A stretch of 64,000 nucleotides of DNA from Leifsonia sp. PS1209 (GTDB taxonomy: Bacteria; Actinomycetota; Actinomycetes; Actinomycetales; Microbacteriaceae), in NCBI RefSeq assembly GCF_012317045.1, contig NZ_CP051154.1, positions 1 through 64,000 on the forward strand, in the 5' to 3' direction. Shown in pieces: positions 21,442 through 30,696 of this stretch. Positions within the stretch are counted from its first letter, which is position 1. Each line of letters starts with the position of its first letter. A program made the translations under genes and the position numbers. The notes under the pieces were generated by a model. The model ran no database searches, was not told the origin of the DNA, and was given only the letters and a program-made list of their open reading frames with translations.

Positions 21442-22892
21442 TTATTCAGCACCGCCTCTAGTACTTTCTTCGCGATCGGAGCGGCGATGGAGTTACCCGT
21501 GCCGTTCTGACCTTGTCCACCGCCATTTTCAACAACAACCGCCACAGCGAACTGAGGATCGTTCGCCGGCGCGAAACCTGTGAACCAGAGCGTGAACGGG
21601 TCGTTGTCCCCGTTCTGCGCCGTTCCGGTCTTACCGCCGACCTCGACCCCGTCTATTCTTGCATTGCTCGCCACGCCGTGATCGACGCCGTCGACCATCA
21701 TCTGCTTGATCGTGTCGGCGTTCTGCTGGCTGAGCGCCTGGCTGAACTCTTTCGCCTGGAAGCTCTCGAGGGTCTGCAGGTCGGCCGAGCGGATCGAGTC
21801 GACCAGGTTCGGGTACATCAGCTTGCCGCCGTTCGCGATCGCCGCCGACACCATCGCCATCTGCAGCGGAGTCGCCTTGTCGTTGTACTGACCGAACGAG
21901 CCGAGCGCGCGCTTCGCGTCGTCGACGTAGAGCGGGTAAACGCTCTTCTCCACCGGGATCGGGATCTTCAGCGACTGGTTGAAGCCGAACTTCTCGGCCT
22001 GCGTGTGGATCGTCTGCGGGTCCAGCTGCATCCCGAGCTCGGCGAACGGGATGTTGCAGCTCAGGATCTGCGCGGTCGCGATCGAGACGGTGGCGCCGGG
22101 GCCGCAGGTGGAGAAGTTGTCGTTCTTGACGACCGTGGGCGATCCGGGCAGCGGCAGGGACGACAGGTTGGGCAGCTGGCTGTCCTTGGTGAACTTGCCC
22201 GACTCGAACGCCGAGGCGCTCATCACGGGCTTGAAGGTGGAGCCCGGCGGGTTGAGGTCGCCGCCGATGGTGCGGTTGGTCAGGGGGCTGCCCTGCGCAT
22301 CCAGGAGGGCCTGATAGTTGGCGTTGACCGTGTCGCCGTCGTGGCCCGCCAAGGTGTTCGGGTCGAAATCGGGCTTCGAGACCATCGCCAGGATGCGGCC
22401 GGTCTTCGGCTCCATGAGCACCACGGCGCCCTGGTAGCTGCCGAGCGCGTCGTACGCCGCCTGCTGAGCGACGGGGTCGATGGTGGTCTCGACGGAGGCG
22501 CCCTGCGGGTTCTTGCCCGTCAGGATCGCGTTGACGCGGTCGAAGAACTGCGAGTTCGACGAACCGGAGAGCTTGTCGTCCAGGGCGCCCTCCAGGCCCG
22601 TCGGCTCGCCGTTGACCGGGAAGAAGCCCGTGACGGAGGAGTAGAGCGGGCCGTTGCTGTACACGCGCTGGAACTTGTACACGTCGTTCGACGGGACGGA
22701 CTGCGCGACCGGCTGTCCGGCGACCAGGATGGCGCCGCGCTGCTGCGCGTAGCTGTCGTTGCGCGCGCGGCTGTTGCGCGCATCCGCCGTCAGGGCGTCC
22801 GCCTGGAACACGGCGAGGATCGACGTCGACACCAGCAGGGCGACGAACATCAGCAGCACGATCGTGCTGATCCGCTTGATCTCGCGATTCAC
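21438..22892 (-). CDS. pbpA: Penicillin-binding protein 2 (transpeptidase)
   Basis: This class B PBP cross-links peptidoglycan with its RodA/FtsW partner. The 484-residue protein has a short cytoplasmic tail and one membrane anchor (about 9-30). The transpeptidase domain has SxxK in GSTFKPVMSA, SxN in LSCNIPF and KTG in GGKTGTAQNG. The GTG start directly abuts the rodA stop, and the end overlaps pknA by four bases, so translation is probably coupled. Confidence 0.95.
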   Translation of the reverse strand: MNREIKRISTIVLLMFVALLVSTSILAVFQADALTADARNSRARNDSYAQQRGAILVAGQPVAQSVPSNDVYKFQRVYSNGPLYSSVTGFFPVNGEPTGLEGALDDKLSGSSNSQFFDRVNAILTGKNPQGASVETTIDPVAQQAAYDALGSYQGAVVLMEPKTGRILAMVSKPDFDPNTLAGHDGDTVNANYQALLDAQGSPLTNRTIGGDLNPPGSTFKPVMSASAFESGKFTKDSQLPNLSSLPLPGSPTVVKNDNFSTCGPGATVSIATAQILSCNIPFAELGMQLDPQTIHTQAEKFGFNQSLKIPIPVEKSVYPLYVDDAKRALGSFGQYNDKATPLQMAMVSAAIANGGKLMYPNLVDSIRSADLQTLESFQAKEFSQALSQQNADTIKQMMVDGVDHGVASNARIDGVEVGGKTGTAQNGDNDPFTLWFTGFAPANDPQFAVAVVVENGGGQGQNGTGNSIAAPIAKKVLEAVLNK

Positions 22893-24290
22893 TCAGCTCA
22901 CCACCAGACGGGGTTGGTTGCGGACGGTGTCCGACAGCCGGAGCAGCAGAGCGACGATGATCCAGTTGGCGACGAGCGACGAACCGCCCGCCGCGAGGAA
23001 CGGCGTGGTCAGACCGGTCAGCGGGATGACCCTGGTCACGCCGCCGATGACGATGAAGCACTGCAGTGCCACGGTGAACGCGAGGCCGACGGCCAACAGC
23101 TTGCCGAAGTCGTCCTGACCGGCGAACCCGATGCGCAGACCGCGCGCGACGAACAGCAGATACAGCGCGAAGATCGCGAACAGGCCGGCCAGGCCGAGCT
23201 CCTCGCCGATGCTCGCGATGATGTAGTCGCTCTGCGAGACCGGCGTCACCCACGGCTGACCCTGGCCGAGGCCGGTGCCGATGAGCCCGCCGTGCGCGAG
23301 CCCGAACAGGCCCTGCACCAGCTGGAAACTGCCGCCGTCCGCGTCGTAGACCTTCTGCGCGAACGGGTTGAGCCAGTTCTCGAACCGGTCGTGCACGTAG
23401 ACGAGCACCTGGCTGGCGACGACGGCGCCGCCCACGATCAGCAGCAGACCCAGGATGACCCAGCTGATCCTGGCCGTCGCGACGTACAGCATCACGAGGA
23501 ACAGGCCGAAGATCAGGAGACCGGTTCCGAGGTCGCGCTGGAACACGATGACCGCCATCGACATCAGCCAGACGATCAGGATGGGGCCGAGGTCTCTTGC
23601 GCGCGGGAACCGCATCCCGAGGAACTTCTTGCCGACCATCGAGAGCGAGTCGCGGTGCTGCACGAGGTAGCCGGCGAAGAAGATCGCGAGGCAGAGCTTG
23701 GCGATCTCGCCGGGCTGGAAGCTGAACGGGCCGATGCCGATCCAGACGCGCGCGCCGTAGATCTCCTTGCCGATGCCGGGGAGCATCGGCAGCAGGAGCA
23801 GGACGAGCGCCGCGAACCCGAAGATGTACGTGTACCGCTGCAGGACGCGGTGGTTGCGGATGACGACGATGACCGCCAGCGCGCAGATGATCGCGATGGC
23901 GCTCCACACGATCTGGCGCACGCCGGCGCTGTTCCAGCCGGTGTCCTGGTAGTGGATGTCGATGCGGTAGATCTCGGCGATGCCGATGCCGTTGAGCACG
24001 GTGGCGATGGGCAGCAGGAACGGGTCCGCCTGGGGGGCGACGTAGCGGAGCGCGATGTGCATCCCGAACACCAGGACGGAGAGGCCGACGCCGAGGTAGA
24101 GCAGCGTGAGGTCTACGTGGCCGAGGGCGCCGAGCTGCACGAGCACGACGGCGACAGCGTTGATGGCGCAGGCGACGATGAGCAGCGCCAGCTCCAGGTT
24201 GCGGAGCTTGGCGGGCAGGCGCAGTCGTTTGACCCTGCCGGTGGCCGGCGCGGGCTGGTCGAGCGTCGCAGCGTTACTGTTTGACGGCAT
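22893..24290 (-). CDS. rodA: FtsW/RodA/SpoVE-family peptidoglycan polymerase
   Basis: The 465-residue integral membrane protein has about ten to twelve helices and is a SEDS glycan polymerase. Typical motifs are GARVWIGIGPFSFQPGE, FQRDLGTGLLIFGLF and GLTTPFLAAGGSS. It pairs with the following pbpA product. The ATG at 24290 overlaps the pstP end by 17 bases. Confidence 0.96.
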   Translation of the reverse strand: MPSNSNAATLDQPAPATGRVKRLRLPAKLRNLELALLIVACAINAVAVVLVQLGALGHVDLTLLYLGVGLSVLVFGMHIALRYVAPQADPFLLPIATVLNGIGIAEIYRIDIHYQDTGWNSAGVRQIVWSAIAIICALAVIVVIRNHRVLQRYTYIFGFAALVLLLLPMLPGIGKEIYGARVWIGIGPFSFQPGEIAKLCLAIFFAGYLVQHRDSLSMVGKKFLGMRFPRARDLGPILIVWLMSMAVIVFQRDLGTGLLIFGLFLVMLYVATARISWVILGLLLIVGGAVVASQVLVYVHDRFENWLNPFAQKVYDADGGSFQLVQGLFGLAHGGLIGTGLGQGQPWVTPVSQSDYIIASIGEELGLAGLFAIFALYLLFVARGLRIGFAGQDDFGKLLAVGLAFTVALQCFIVIGGVTRVIPLTGLTTPFLAAGGSSLVANWIIVALLLRLSDTVRNQPRLVVS

Positions 24291-25524
24291 CGGACAGTTG
24301 ATTCACGATCGCTTTGGCCGACTCGAGGCTGTCGGCGTTGATGGTCTGCTCCACGAGCTGCTTGTCGTACGCGGGGAGTTCGTCGACGTTCACGCTCGAC
24401 TCCTCGTAGACGTGCGAGAGGGAGATCGGGCCCAGATTCTGCTGGACCCCCTGGAAGATGGCCACGTTTCCGGACGATGACGCACCCACGAAGTACCGGG
24501 ACTGCGTCCACTGGTAGCCGAACAGGGCGGCGAGGGCGATGGCGAGCACGAGGACGATCACGCCGACGAGCCAGGTGACGCGGCGACGGCGGACGCGGCG
24601 CTGATCCTCCTCGATCAGCTCGTCCAGATAGTCCTCGGACTGCGGCTCGAAGTGCGTCGGTCCGGTGGCCGGACGGATGGGGTGCAACCGCAGCGACGGC
24701 AGGCGCGTGGTGCGGGTGGTCGGCTTGGCCTCGGTGTCGAAGGACAGCGGGGAGGCGGCGGAGCCGACCGTGACCGGGTCTTTCATGGTCTCGCCGCGAG
24801 CCGTGTCCGCGATGTCGAGGATGACGACGGTGACGTTGTCCGGCGCTCCGGCGTCGAGGCTCTGACGCACGAGCTTCTCGGCGACCTGCTTCGGCGCATC
24901 CCTCGACGACAGGGCCGCGACCATGTCGTCGTGCTTGACCACGCCGCTCAGGCCGTCCGAACAGATCAGCCAGCGGTCTCCCGGCCGGGTGTCCAGGATC
25001 CAGGTGTCGATCTCGGGGGACGCATCCACGTCGCCGAGCACGCGCATCAGCACGGACCGGCGAGGGTGGACCATCGCCTCCTCCTCGGTGATGCGGCCGC
25101 TGTCGACGAGCCGCTGCACGAAGGTGTGGTCGATGGAGACCTGCTTGAGCTCTCCATCGCGGAACAGGTAGATGCGGGAGTCGCCGATGTGGGCGAGCGC
25201 GAGCTGGTCGCCGACCCGCACGATGGCGCTCACGGTCGTGCCCATGCCGGTGAGCTCCGGATGCTCGAACACGGTCTCGGCGAGCAGCGAGTTGGCGGCG
25301 ATCAGCGCGGACTGCAGGGCGAACTCCGCCTCGGTGGCCGTCGCGTACTCCTTGTCGGCCTCGCGGATGCGGTTGACGGCGATGGCGGAGGCGACGTCGC
25401 CGCCCGCGTGACCGCCCATCCCGTCTGCGACGACGAACAGGTCATGCCCGGCATAGCCGGAGTCCTGATTGTTGGAGCGGATCTTCCCGACGTGAGAGAC
25501 GGCCGCTGCCCGATTCGCCGCCAC
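24274..25524 (-). CDS. pstP: PP2C-family serine/threonine phosphatase PstP
   Basis: This is the phosphatase that reverses PknA/PknB phosphorylation. The 416-residue protein (GTG 25524, just after the fhaB stop) carries PP2C motifs: RSNNQDSG, VVADGMGGHAGGD, GDSRIYLFRDGEL, CSDGLSGV and PDNVTVVILD in the first 245 residues. A variable linker, one membrane helix (about 320-340) and an outer domain of about 75 residues follow. A much longer upstream reading was rejected because it overlaps fhaB out of frame with low-complexity sequence. Confidence 0.95.
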   Translation of the reverse strand: MAANRAAAVSHVGKIRSNNQDSGYAGHDLFVVADGMGGHAGGDVASAIAVNRIREADKEYATATEAEFALQSALIAANSLLAETVFEHPELTGMGTTVSAIVRVGDQLALAHIGDSRIYLFRDGELKQVSIDHTFVQRLVDSGRITEEEAMVHPRRSVLMRVLGDVDASPEIDTWILDTRPGDRWLICSDGLSGVVKHDDMVAALSSRDAPKQVAEKLVRQSLDAGAPDNVTVVILDIADTARGETMKDPVTVGSAASPLSFDTEAKPTTRTTRLPSLRLHPIRPATGPTHFEPQSEDYLDELIEEDQRRVRRRRVTWLVGVIVLVLAIALAALFGYQWTQSRYFVGASSSGNVAIFQGVQQNLGPISLSHVYEESSVNVDELPAYDKQLVEQTINADSLESAKAIVNQLSDAVKQ

Positions 25525-25526
25525 GT

Positions 25527-26114
25527 CTACCGTCGCAGCTCGAACGTCGTCGTGCCGATCTTGATCGGGGTGTCGAGCGGGATCTGGGTGGGGACGGTGA
25601 CCCGGCGGCCGTCGAGGAAGGTGCCGTTCGTGGAGTCGAGGTCCTGGACCATCCACTCGTCGTTCCAGAGGAGCAGGCGGGCGTGGTGGGTGGAGGTGTA
25701 GTCGTCGCGGATGACCAGCCCGGAATCGCTCGACCGGCCGATGGTGATCGGGTCGCGGCCGAGGGCGAGCTCGGTGCCCTGGCGCGGGCCGGAGGTGATG
25801 ACCAGGCGGCCGGCGGACTGCGTGGTGGCCTTGGGGCGTCCGGTGGCGGTGTTCGCGCCGGACGGGAGGCTGGAGACGGGAGGGGCCTGCATGGGGCGGC
25901 CGGCTGCCGCTGCGCCCGCTGCCGCACCCGCCGGTGCCACGCCGCCGGGGGCCGCGACGAACGGGGATGCGGCTTGTTGCGCATCCGGAAGCTTGCGGAC
26001 CCGCTGCCCGAACAGGTCGGTGCGCAGCGCGTAGACGATGCCGAACACGAACAGCCACAGCAGCAGGAGGAAGCCGAACCGCAGCACGAGCAGCGTCAGC
26101 TCACTGGGGTTCAC
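25527..26114 (-). CDS. fhaB: FHA-domain protein FhaB (FipA-like)
   Basis: The 195-residue protein has an N-terminal membrane helix (LTLLVLRFGFLLLLWLFVFG), an alanine/proline-rich linker and a C-terminal FHA domain that binds phosphothreonine. FHA motifs are IGRSSDSGLVI, STHHARL and DLDSTNGTFLDG. The GTG start overlaps the fhaA stop by four bases. In mycobacteria the equivalent protein is a kinase substrate linked to division and wall synthesis. Confidence 0.94.
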   Translation of the reverse strand: MNPSELTLLVLRFGFLLLLWLFVFGIVYALRTDLFGQRVRKLPDAQQAASPFVAAPGGVAPAGAAAGAAAAGRPMQAPPVSSLPSGANTATGRPKATTQSAGRLVITSGPRQGTELALGRDPITIGRSSDSGLVIRDDYTSTHHARLLLWNDEWMVQDLDSTNGTFLDGRRVTVPTQIPLDTPIKIGTTTFELRR

Positions 26115-26857
26115 GATTCGCTCCAGAAATTCCCGATGTCGTTGCGCCGCGTCACGTCGTCGGCGAAGCCCTGACCGGCGGACGGGGCTGGCGCCGCCTG
26201 CGGCAGCACCCGGAACACAATACGGGTACGACCGATGGTGATGACGGATTCCGGCTCGAGAATCGCCTTCCGCACCGGCTGGCCGTTCAGCTGGGAGCCG
26301 TTCGTGGAGCCGAGATCCTGCACCTGGGCGCGCTGCCCATCCCAGATGATCTGCACGTGCTTGCGGGAGATGCCGGTGTCGTCGACGGTGATGTCCGCGT
26401 CGCTTCCGCGCCCGATGACAGTGGTGGACCGGGTGAGCGGGTACCGCTTGCCGCCGATGTCGAGCACGGGCGTCCACGCGACGGCGCCCTTCACGTTCTC
26501 CGAGTCGACCTGCAGCATGCCCTCGGTGATGGAGGAGTCCTCGACGAGGTCGATGGAGATGCCGCCCGCGAACTGGTAGTGCTGGGTGGTCGCGTGCTGC
26601 TGCACGAACGAGACGAGCTCATCGGTGAGCGCCGCCCCCATCCCGCGCATCCGCTTGTAGTCGGCGGGCGACATGCGCAGGGCGAACCGGTTGGGAGCCA
26701 GGATGCGGTCCCGCGTGACGACGGCGGCCTTGGTGTCCAGCTCCCGCCTCAGCGCGCTGGTGAGCTCGACCGGTTGCAGCCCCGACCGAAAGGTCTTGGC
26801 GAACGCGCCATTGACAGCACGTTCGAGACCCCTCTCGAAGTTGTCCAGAATGCCCAC
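26111..26857 (-). CDS. fhaA: FHA-domain protein FhaA with DUF3662 domain
   Basis: The 248-residue protein has an N-terminal DUF3662 domain (begins GILDNFERGLERAVNGAFAK) and a C-terminal FHA domain with VIGRGSDADI, ISRKHVQI and DLGSTNGSQLNG. It recognises phosphorylated partners such as the pseudokinase MviN in mycobacteria. The start is GTG 26857 with GGGAG upstream. It is the first gene of the seven-gene minus-strand operon down to pknB. Confidence 0.95.
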   Translation of the reverse strand: MGILDNFERGLERAVNGAFAKTFRSGLQPVELTSALRRELDTKAAVVTRDRILAPNRFALRMSPADYKRMRGMGAALTDELVSFVQQHATTQHYQFAGGISIDLVEDSSITEGMLQVDSENVKGAVAWTPVLDIGGKRYPLTRSTTVIGRGSDADITVDDTGISRKHVQIIWDGQRAQVQDLGSTNGSQLNGQPVRKAILEPESVITIGRTRIVFRVLPQAAPAPSAGQGFADDVTRRNDIGNFWSES

Positions 26858-26973
26858 AGGTCTCCCGCTCCCGGCTCGTCGACTATGAGCATGTTAGTCG
26901 GAACGGGTGAGAAGGCACCGAAGGGGCCCTGATTCGAAATGGATGCGGAGGTCGTGTTAGTCTCTCCTAGTTC

Positions 26974-27057
26974 GCGCGAGTGGCGGAATTGGCAGACGCG
27001 CTGGCTTCAGGTGCCAGTGCTCGAAAGGGCGTGGGGGTTCAAGTCCCCCCTCGCGCA
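26974..27057 (+). tRNA. tRNA-Leu (CAG anticodon)
   Basis: This is a long variable-arm tRNA. Acceptor GCGCGAG pairs with CTCGCGC. The anticodon stem is CTGGC/GCCAG with CAG at 27008-27010, and the T-arm is GGGGGTTCAAGTCCCCC. CCA is not encoded. No duplicated tRNA end or integrase that would suggest an integrated element was seen nearby. Confidence 0.96.
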
Positions 27058-27070
27058 CGGACATAACGTA

Positions 27071-27107
27071 CGAGGGCCGATCTGATGGAAATCAGGTCGG
27101 CCCTTCG
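27071..27107. terminator. Hairpin between tRNA-Leu and the FUSC gene
   Basis: CGAGGGCCGATCTGAT and ATCAGGTCGGCCCTTCG form a near-perfect stem with loop GGAA. The hairpin contains the stop codon of the minus-strand FUSC gene (27092) and could terminate transcripts from both sides. Confidence 0.75.
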
Positions 27108-29497
27108 TCGTTCCCGGGGGGTGTGCGCTGGGGCGTGTCGCGGGCCGCGGTCTCGGAGAAGGTGATGAGTGCCTGGAGGCGGCGGACCACATCCAGGTAG
27201 TCGGCTGTCCAGATGAGGCGGACGGTGGTGGCAGCGCTTGGGGAGGTGGGGGCGGCGGCATCGGAGACAACCGCATCCAGGTCAGGCGTGATCGCCTCGG
27301 CGAGGCTGCGCTCGGCGGCGGGGTCGCGGTGGAGGGGGAGTGGTGGCGTGGCGTGGGTGACGAGGGCGGCGCCGAGTTGGTCGTACCAGGTGGTGAGGCG
27401 GGCGGCCAGTTGCTGGAGGGGGTGGCGGGCTGCCGTGACGTCGGCCGGGACGGGGAGTTGGCCCTGCCAGACGTCGACGATCGAGTCGGCGGCGAGGCGG
27501 ACGCCGGCCACGCCCGTGACCAGGGCGGTGACCTGGGCGAGGGGGAGGTGTTTGGTGCCGCGCTCGGCCAGGTAGGTGCGGAACGTGTCGTCGAGGCGGC
27601 GGGAGGAGGCTGCGGCTTTCGTCGATTGCGGGGTGGGGCGCGGGAGGGCGTCTGGTGACTGGGCGCAACGGCCGAGGCCGTATGCGACGGCGGCGGAGAG
27701 GTAGCGGAGGCCGTCGGCGTATGCCTCGGCGAGGGCCTGGCGGAGGGCGGCGGAGGCTCCCCTGGGCCAGAAGAGCACGCCGACCAGGAGGCTGACGCCG
27801 CAGCCGATGGCGATGTCTTCGATGCGGAGCAGGCCGACGGTCCAGCCTGTCGGCGCGATGATGTTGAAGAGCAGCACGAGGGTGATCGTGAACGCGGCCT
27901 GGCCCGCGGCGAACGAGATGGCTGCGGGGGCGATTCCGGCGAAGAGGACCGCGATGGGGAGGAGCACCCACAGCGCGACCGTGTTCGTGCCGATCGCGAG
28001 GAGCAGGATCGCTCCGGCCACGACACCGAGCGATGTGCCCAGCACGCCGCGAAGGGCGGTCTGGCCGGTGCTGAGCGCGTTGGAGCGGAGCACGGAGAGG
28101 GTGCCGAGCACCACCCAGAACGAGTGCTGCACGCCCGTGAGGTCCGCCAGCAACACCGCGAGCGCGAGGGCGGCCGCGCCCCGGATGCTGTTCCTCAGCC
28201 AGACGGAATGCCAGGTGAAGTAGCCGCTCGCGCGCTCCTCGGCGGCCGCGAGCGGGCCGGGCACGTCGCCGGGCTGCCTGCCGAGGACGCGCTGCCACCA
28301 GGTGCGGCGCTCCGCCCTCGCGGTGAGTGCGATGTTCCGGGCGGCCTGGTCGACGGCGTGGCTGAGCTCCTGGGCGCGGAAGCCGGGGTCGAGTGCGGAG
28401 ACGAGGGGGCTGGGGGCGGAAGTGGTGAGGGAGGCGCCACCCGGGGTGGATGCGCCGCCCGGCAGCGCGGGCATCGACATGGCGGCCGCGTACATGGCGG
28501 CGCGTGCCTGCCGGAGGCCCGCCAGGGCGGACTCGAGGGGGGCGGGGTCTCCGCCGGATGTCAGCAGCAGCCGGCCTCCCGCATCCAGTGCTGCCGCCGC
28601 GGCGAGCTTCGACTGCAGGGCGGTCTCGCGGAGCGGGGAGGCCGGGGTGGAACCGAGGGGAGGGGACAGCGCCGACTGGGAGATCTGGATGTTGAGCCAG
28701 GTGAGCTCGTCGACCAGGCGCACGATGGTGCGGGCGGACGTGCTGAGGCCGGTGGGGCGGTATGGCGACGCGAGGAAGACGGTCTGCAGCGCGTCGACCG
28801 CGGCGTCGGCGGCTGTGACGGCAGTGGCGCGGGCCGAGGACAGGGCCGGGTCGCCGTCGCCGTGCAGGTAGGCGACGTCGGCGCGGAGGCGGGCGGCCAG
28901 CGCGCGGCACGCCGCGGCGGCCGGGGCTCGGAGGGGTTCCCTGGTTGGCGCCGGCCAGAGGACCGCGATGGCCACCAGGCCGACGACCGCCGCCAAACCC
29001 CAGCCGAGGAGGCGCGGTGGGATGTCGGCGACCGTCCCTGGAAGAGTGACGGGCAGGATGAAGGCCAGCAGCAGGGAGGTGCTCGCCGATGCGAGCACCG
29101 AGCTGACCGTCCCGGCGAACAGCACCGCGAACGCCACCACCGCCATCGCGGCGACGGCCAGCCAGATCGGGGAGGACGCGAGGGTTCCCAGGCAGACGAA
29201 CACAGCGCCGGTGATCGCGAGGCCGAGCTGGGCCTGGAGGCGTTCGCGCATCGGGCCGGCGAAATCCACCAGCATCAGCATGGCGAACGAGCCGAAGGCG
29301 GCGAAGGTGCCCACCTGGGCGTCGCCGAGCACGACGCTGCTGAAGGCGAACAGCACCGGCATGACGATCGCCGTGCGGGCGGCGCGGCGGAGGGCTGCGT
29401 GGCCGGGATCGTGGCGCGTGTACCAGGCCGACAGGCGCGCGAGGGTCCGCGACGGTGTCGCGTCGGTGGCCCGCGGCGGGGAAGACCCAGCGTGCAT
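27092..29497 (-). CDS. FUSC-family membrane protein
   Basis: The 801-residue protein has two hydrophobic blocks (about 40-180 and 440-570), each with several helices, separated and followed by long alanine-rich soluble regions. This is the FUSC/aromatic-acid-exporter-like layout (compare AaeB and YccS). VLLADLTGVQHSFWVVLGTL near 455 resembles the family core. It may export small organic compounds, but no substrate can be inferred. It is a single gene ending inside a terminator hairpin. Confidence 0.88.
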   Translation of the reverse strand: MHAGSSPPRATDATPSRTLARLSAWYTRHDPGHAALRRAARTAIVMPVLFAFSSVVLGDAQVGTFAAFGSFAMLMLVDFAGPMRERLQAQLGLAITGAVFVCLGTLASSPIWLAVAAMAVVAFAVLFAGTVSSVLASASTSLLLAFILPVTLPGTVADIPPRLLGWGLAAVVGLVAIAVLWPAPTREPLRAPAAAACRALAARLRADVAYLHGDGDPALSSARATAVTAADAAVDALQTVFLASPYRPTGLSTSARTIVRLVDELTWLNIQISQSALSPPLGSTPASPLRETALQSKLAAAAALDAGGRLLLTSGGDPAPLESALAGLRQARAAMYAAAMSMPALPGGASTPGGASLTTSAPSPLVSALDPGFRAQELSHAVDQAARNIALTARAERRTWWQRVLGRQPGDVPGPLAAAEERASGYFTWHSVWLRNSIRGAAALALAVLLADLTGVQHSFWVVLGTLSVLRSNALSTGQTALRGVLGTSLGVVAGAILLLAIGTNTVALWVLLPIAVLFAGIAPAAISFAAGQAAFTITLVLLFNIIAPTGWTVGLLRIEDIAIGCGVSLLVGVLFWPRGASAALRQALAEAYADGLRYLSAAVAYGLGRCAQSPDALPRPTPQSTKAAASSRRLDDTFRTYLAERGTKHLPLAQVTALVTGVAGVRLAADSIVDVWQGQLPVPADVTAARHPLQQLAARLTTWYDQLGAALVTHATPPLPLHRDPAAERSLAEAITPDLDAVVSDAAAPTSPSAATTVRLIWTADYLDVVRRLQALITFSETAARDTPQRTPPGNDEGPT

Positions 29498-29546
29498 GGC
29501 GGCAGTGTATCCCCCGCGCTGGGCAGCGCGACCGGAGCAGCCGCCG

Positions 29547-30575
29547 CTACGACGCCAGCACGGGAGCGGCGCTGCGGCGCTGCGCTGCCCGCTGCGGGTC
29601 CACCCGCACGGTCAGCGCGTGCGGCTGCACCGTGAGGGTCGCCCCGACCACCACGCCGTTCGGGTCGCCGTCGAGCTGGATCTCCTGCGGCTCGTCGAAC
29701 CGGACCCGCATGGTCTTCGCCTGCGCGTAGCGGATCGCACGCGGCGTAGGGCTGTAGCGCGACACGAAGCGGCCGAAGCCGGTGCGGTGCAGCATCCGGT
29801 TGAAGGTGAGGCGGTAGCCGATGTTCGTCCAGCCGCCGCCTCCGCGCGGGCGGAGGACGACAGCGTCGAGCAGGCCGTCGTCGATGGTCGCGGAGGGGAT
29901 CAGGAGCAGGCCGGCGGTGAGGCTGCCCGAGTTGCCGACGATCACCGTGTGCGCCCGGAGGGCCACCTCCGGTTCGTCGTCGAGCGCGTAGTGGAGGTCG
30001 AACTGCTTGTTGCCCAGGATGCTGCGCGCGATCGGGTCCGAGTACGCCAGCCAGCCAATGCGCTTCTTGAGGCGCTGATTCGTGTGCCCGGCCATGTGCG
30101 CATCCAGTCCGATCCCGGCCATCACGAGGAAGGCGCGCCTGGTCTGCGTGCCGTCCGGCCGGTCGAGCACGGCGAGACCGAGGTCGGCGTTCGCATCCAC
30201 CCCGGTGAACGCGGTGGTCACCGCGGCCTTGACGTTGGAGACGGGGAGGCGCAGTTCGCGGGCGAACAGGTTGCCGGTGCCCGCCGGGACCAGTCCGAGC
30301 GGGATGCCCGTCCCGGCGAGGACCTCGGCCGACGCGCGGAGCGTCCCATCGCCTCCGACGATCACGGCCAACTCCGGATGCTCGGCCAGAGCGCTCTGCG
30401 CGGCCGCCCGGCCGTCGTCGTCAGCGCTCGTCTCGAACCAGTACGACTCCGCCCAGCCGCCTCCGGCCTCCTCGCGCGCGACGAGAGCACGGAGTGTGCC
30501 CACATCCACCTTGGTCGGGTTGTAGACGATCGCCGCACGCCGGGGCGGCGCCGGGTCCTTCGCGTCAGCGTTCAC
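29547..30575 (-). CDS. Diacylglycerol/sphingosine kinase-family protein
   Basis: The 342-residue protein shows the lipid-kinase catalytic core: AAIVYNPTKVD at the start, VIVGGDGTLRASAEVLAG near residue 73, and GLVPAGTGNLFARELRLP. The C-terminal beta-sandwich domain (about 150-335) completes the DagK fold. It would phosphorylate a lipid using ATP, possibly diacylglycerol or undecaprenol-like lipids. It starts at GTG 30575. The gap to the divergent membrane-protein gene is about 120 bases. Confidence 0.93.
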   Translation of the reverse strand: MNADAKDPAPPRRAAIVYNPTKVDVGTLRALVAREEAGGGWAESYWFETSADDDGRAAAQSALAEHPELAVIVGGDGTLRASAEVLAGTGIPLGLVPAGTGNLFARELRLPVSNVKAAVTTAFTGVDANADLGLAVLDRPDGTQTRRAFLVMAGIGLDAHMAGHTNQRLKKRIGWLAYSDPIARSILGNKQFDLHYALDDEPEVALRAHTVIVGNSGSLTAGLLLIPSATIDDGLLDAVVLRPRGGGGWTNIGYRLTFNRMLHRTGFGRFVSRYSPTPRAIRYAQAKTMRVRFDEPQEIQLDGDPNGVVVGATLTVQPHALTVRVDPQRAAQRRSAAPVLAS

Positions 30576-30696
30576 CGGTCAAGAATAGGTCGCGGCGAAG
30601 TGAGAAATCGTCAGATCGACCTTGTGTTGCCGCGCGTGGCGGCGTTTGATGCGAAGGGCCGCTGTGTCGCGGTCAGCCTCGCGAAAGGGCATCGCT

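Noticed and set aside
21513..24284. Plus-strand open frame of about 920 codons opposite pbpA/rodA
   Set aside because: It is antisense to two clearly conserved genes and rich in arginine/aspartate repeats, so it is a shadow frame.
24274..26058. Long form of the PP2C gene starting far upstream
   Set aside because: The extra part is low-complexity arginine/proline sequence out of frame with fhaB; GTG 25524 fits the family start.
26974..27057. tRNA-Leu as an integration site
   Set aside because: No duplicated tRNA end, integrase or phage-like gene was seen nearby.
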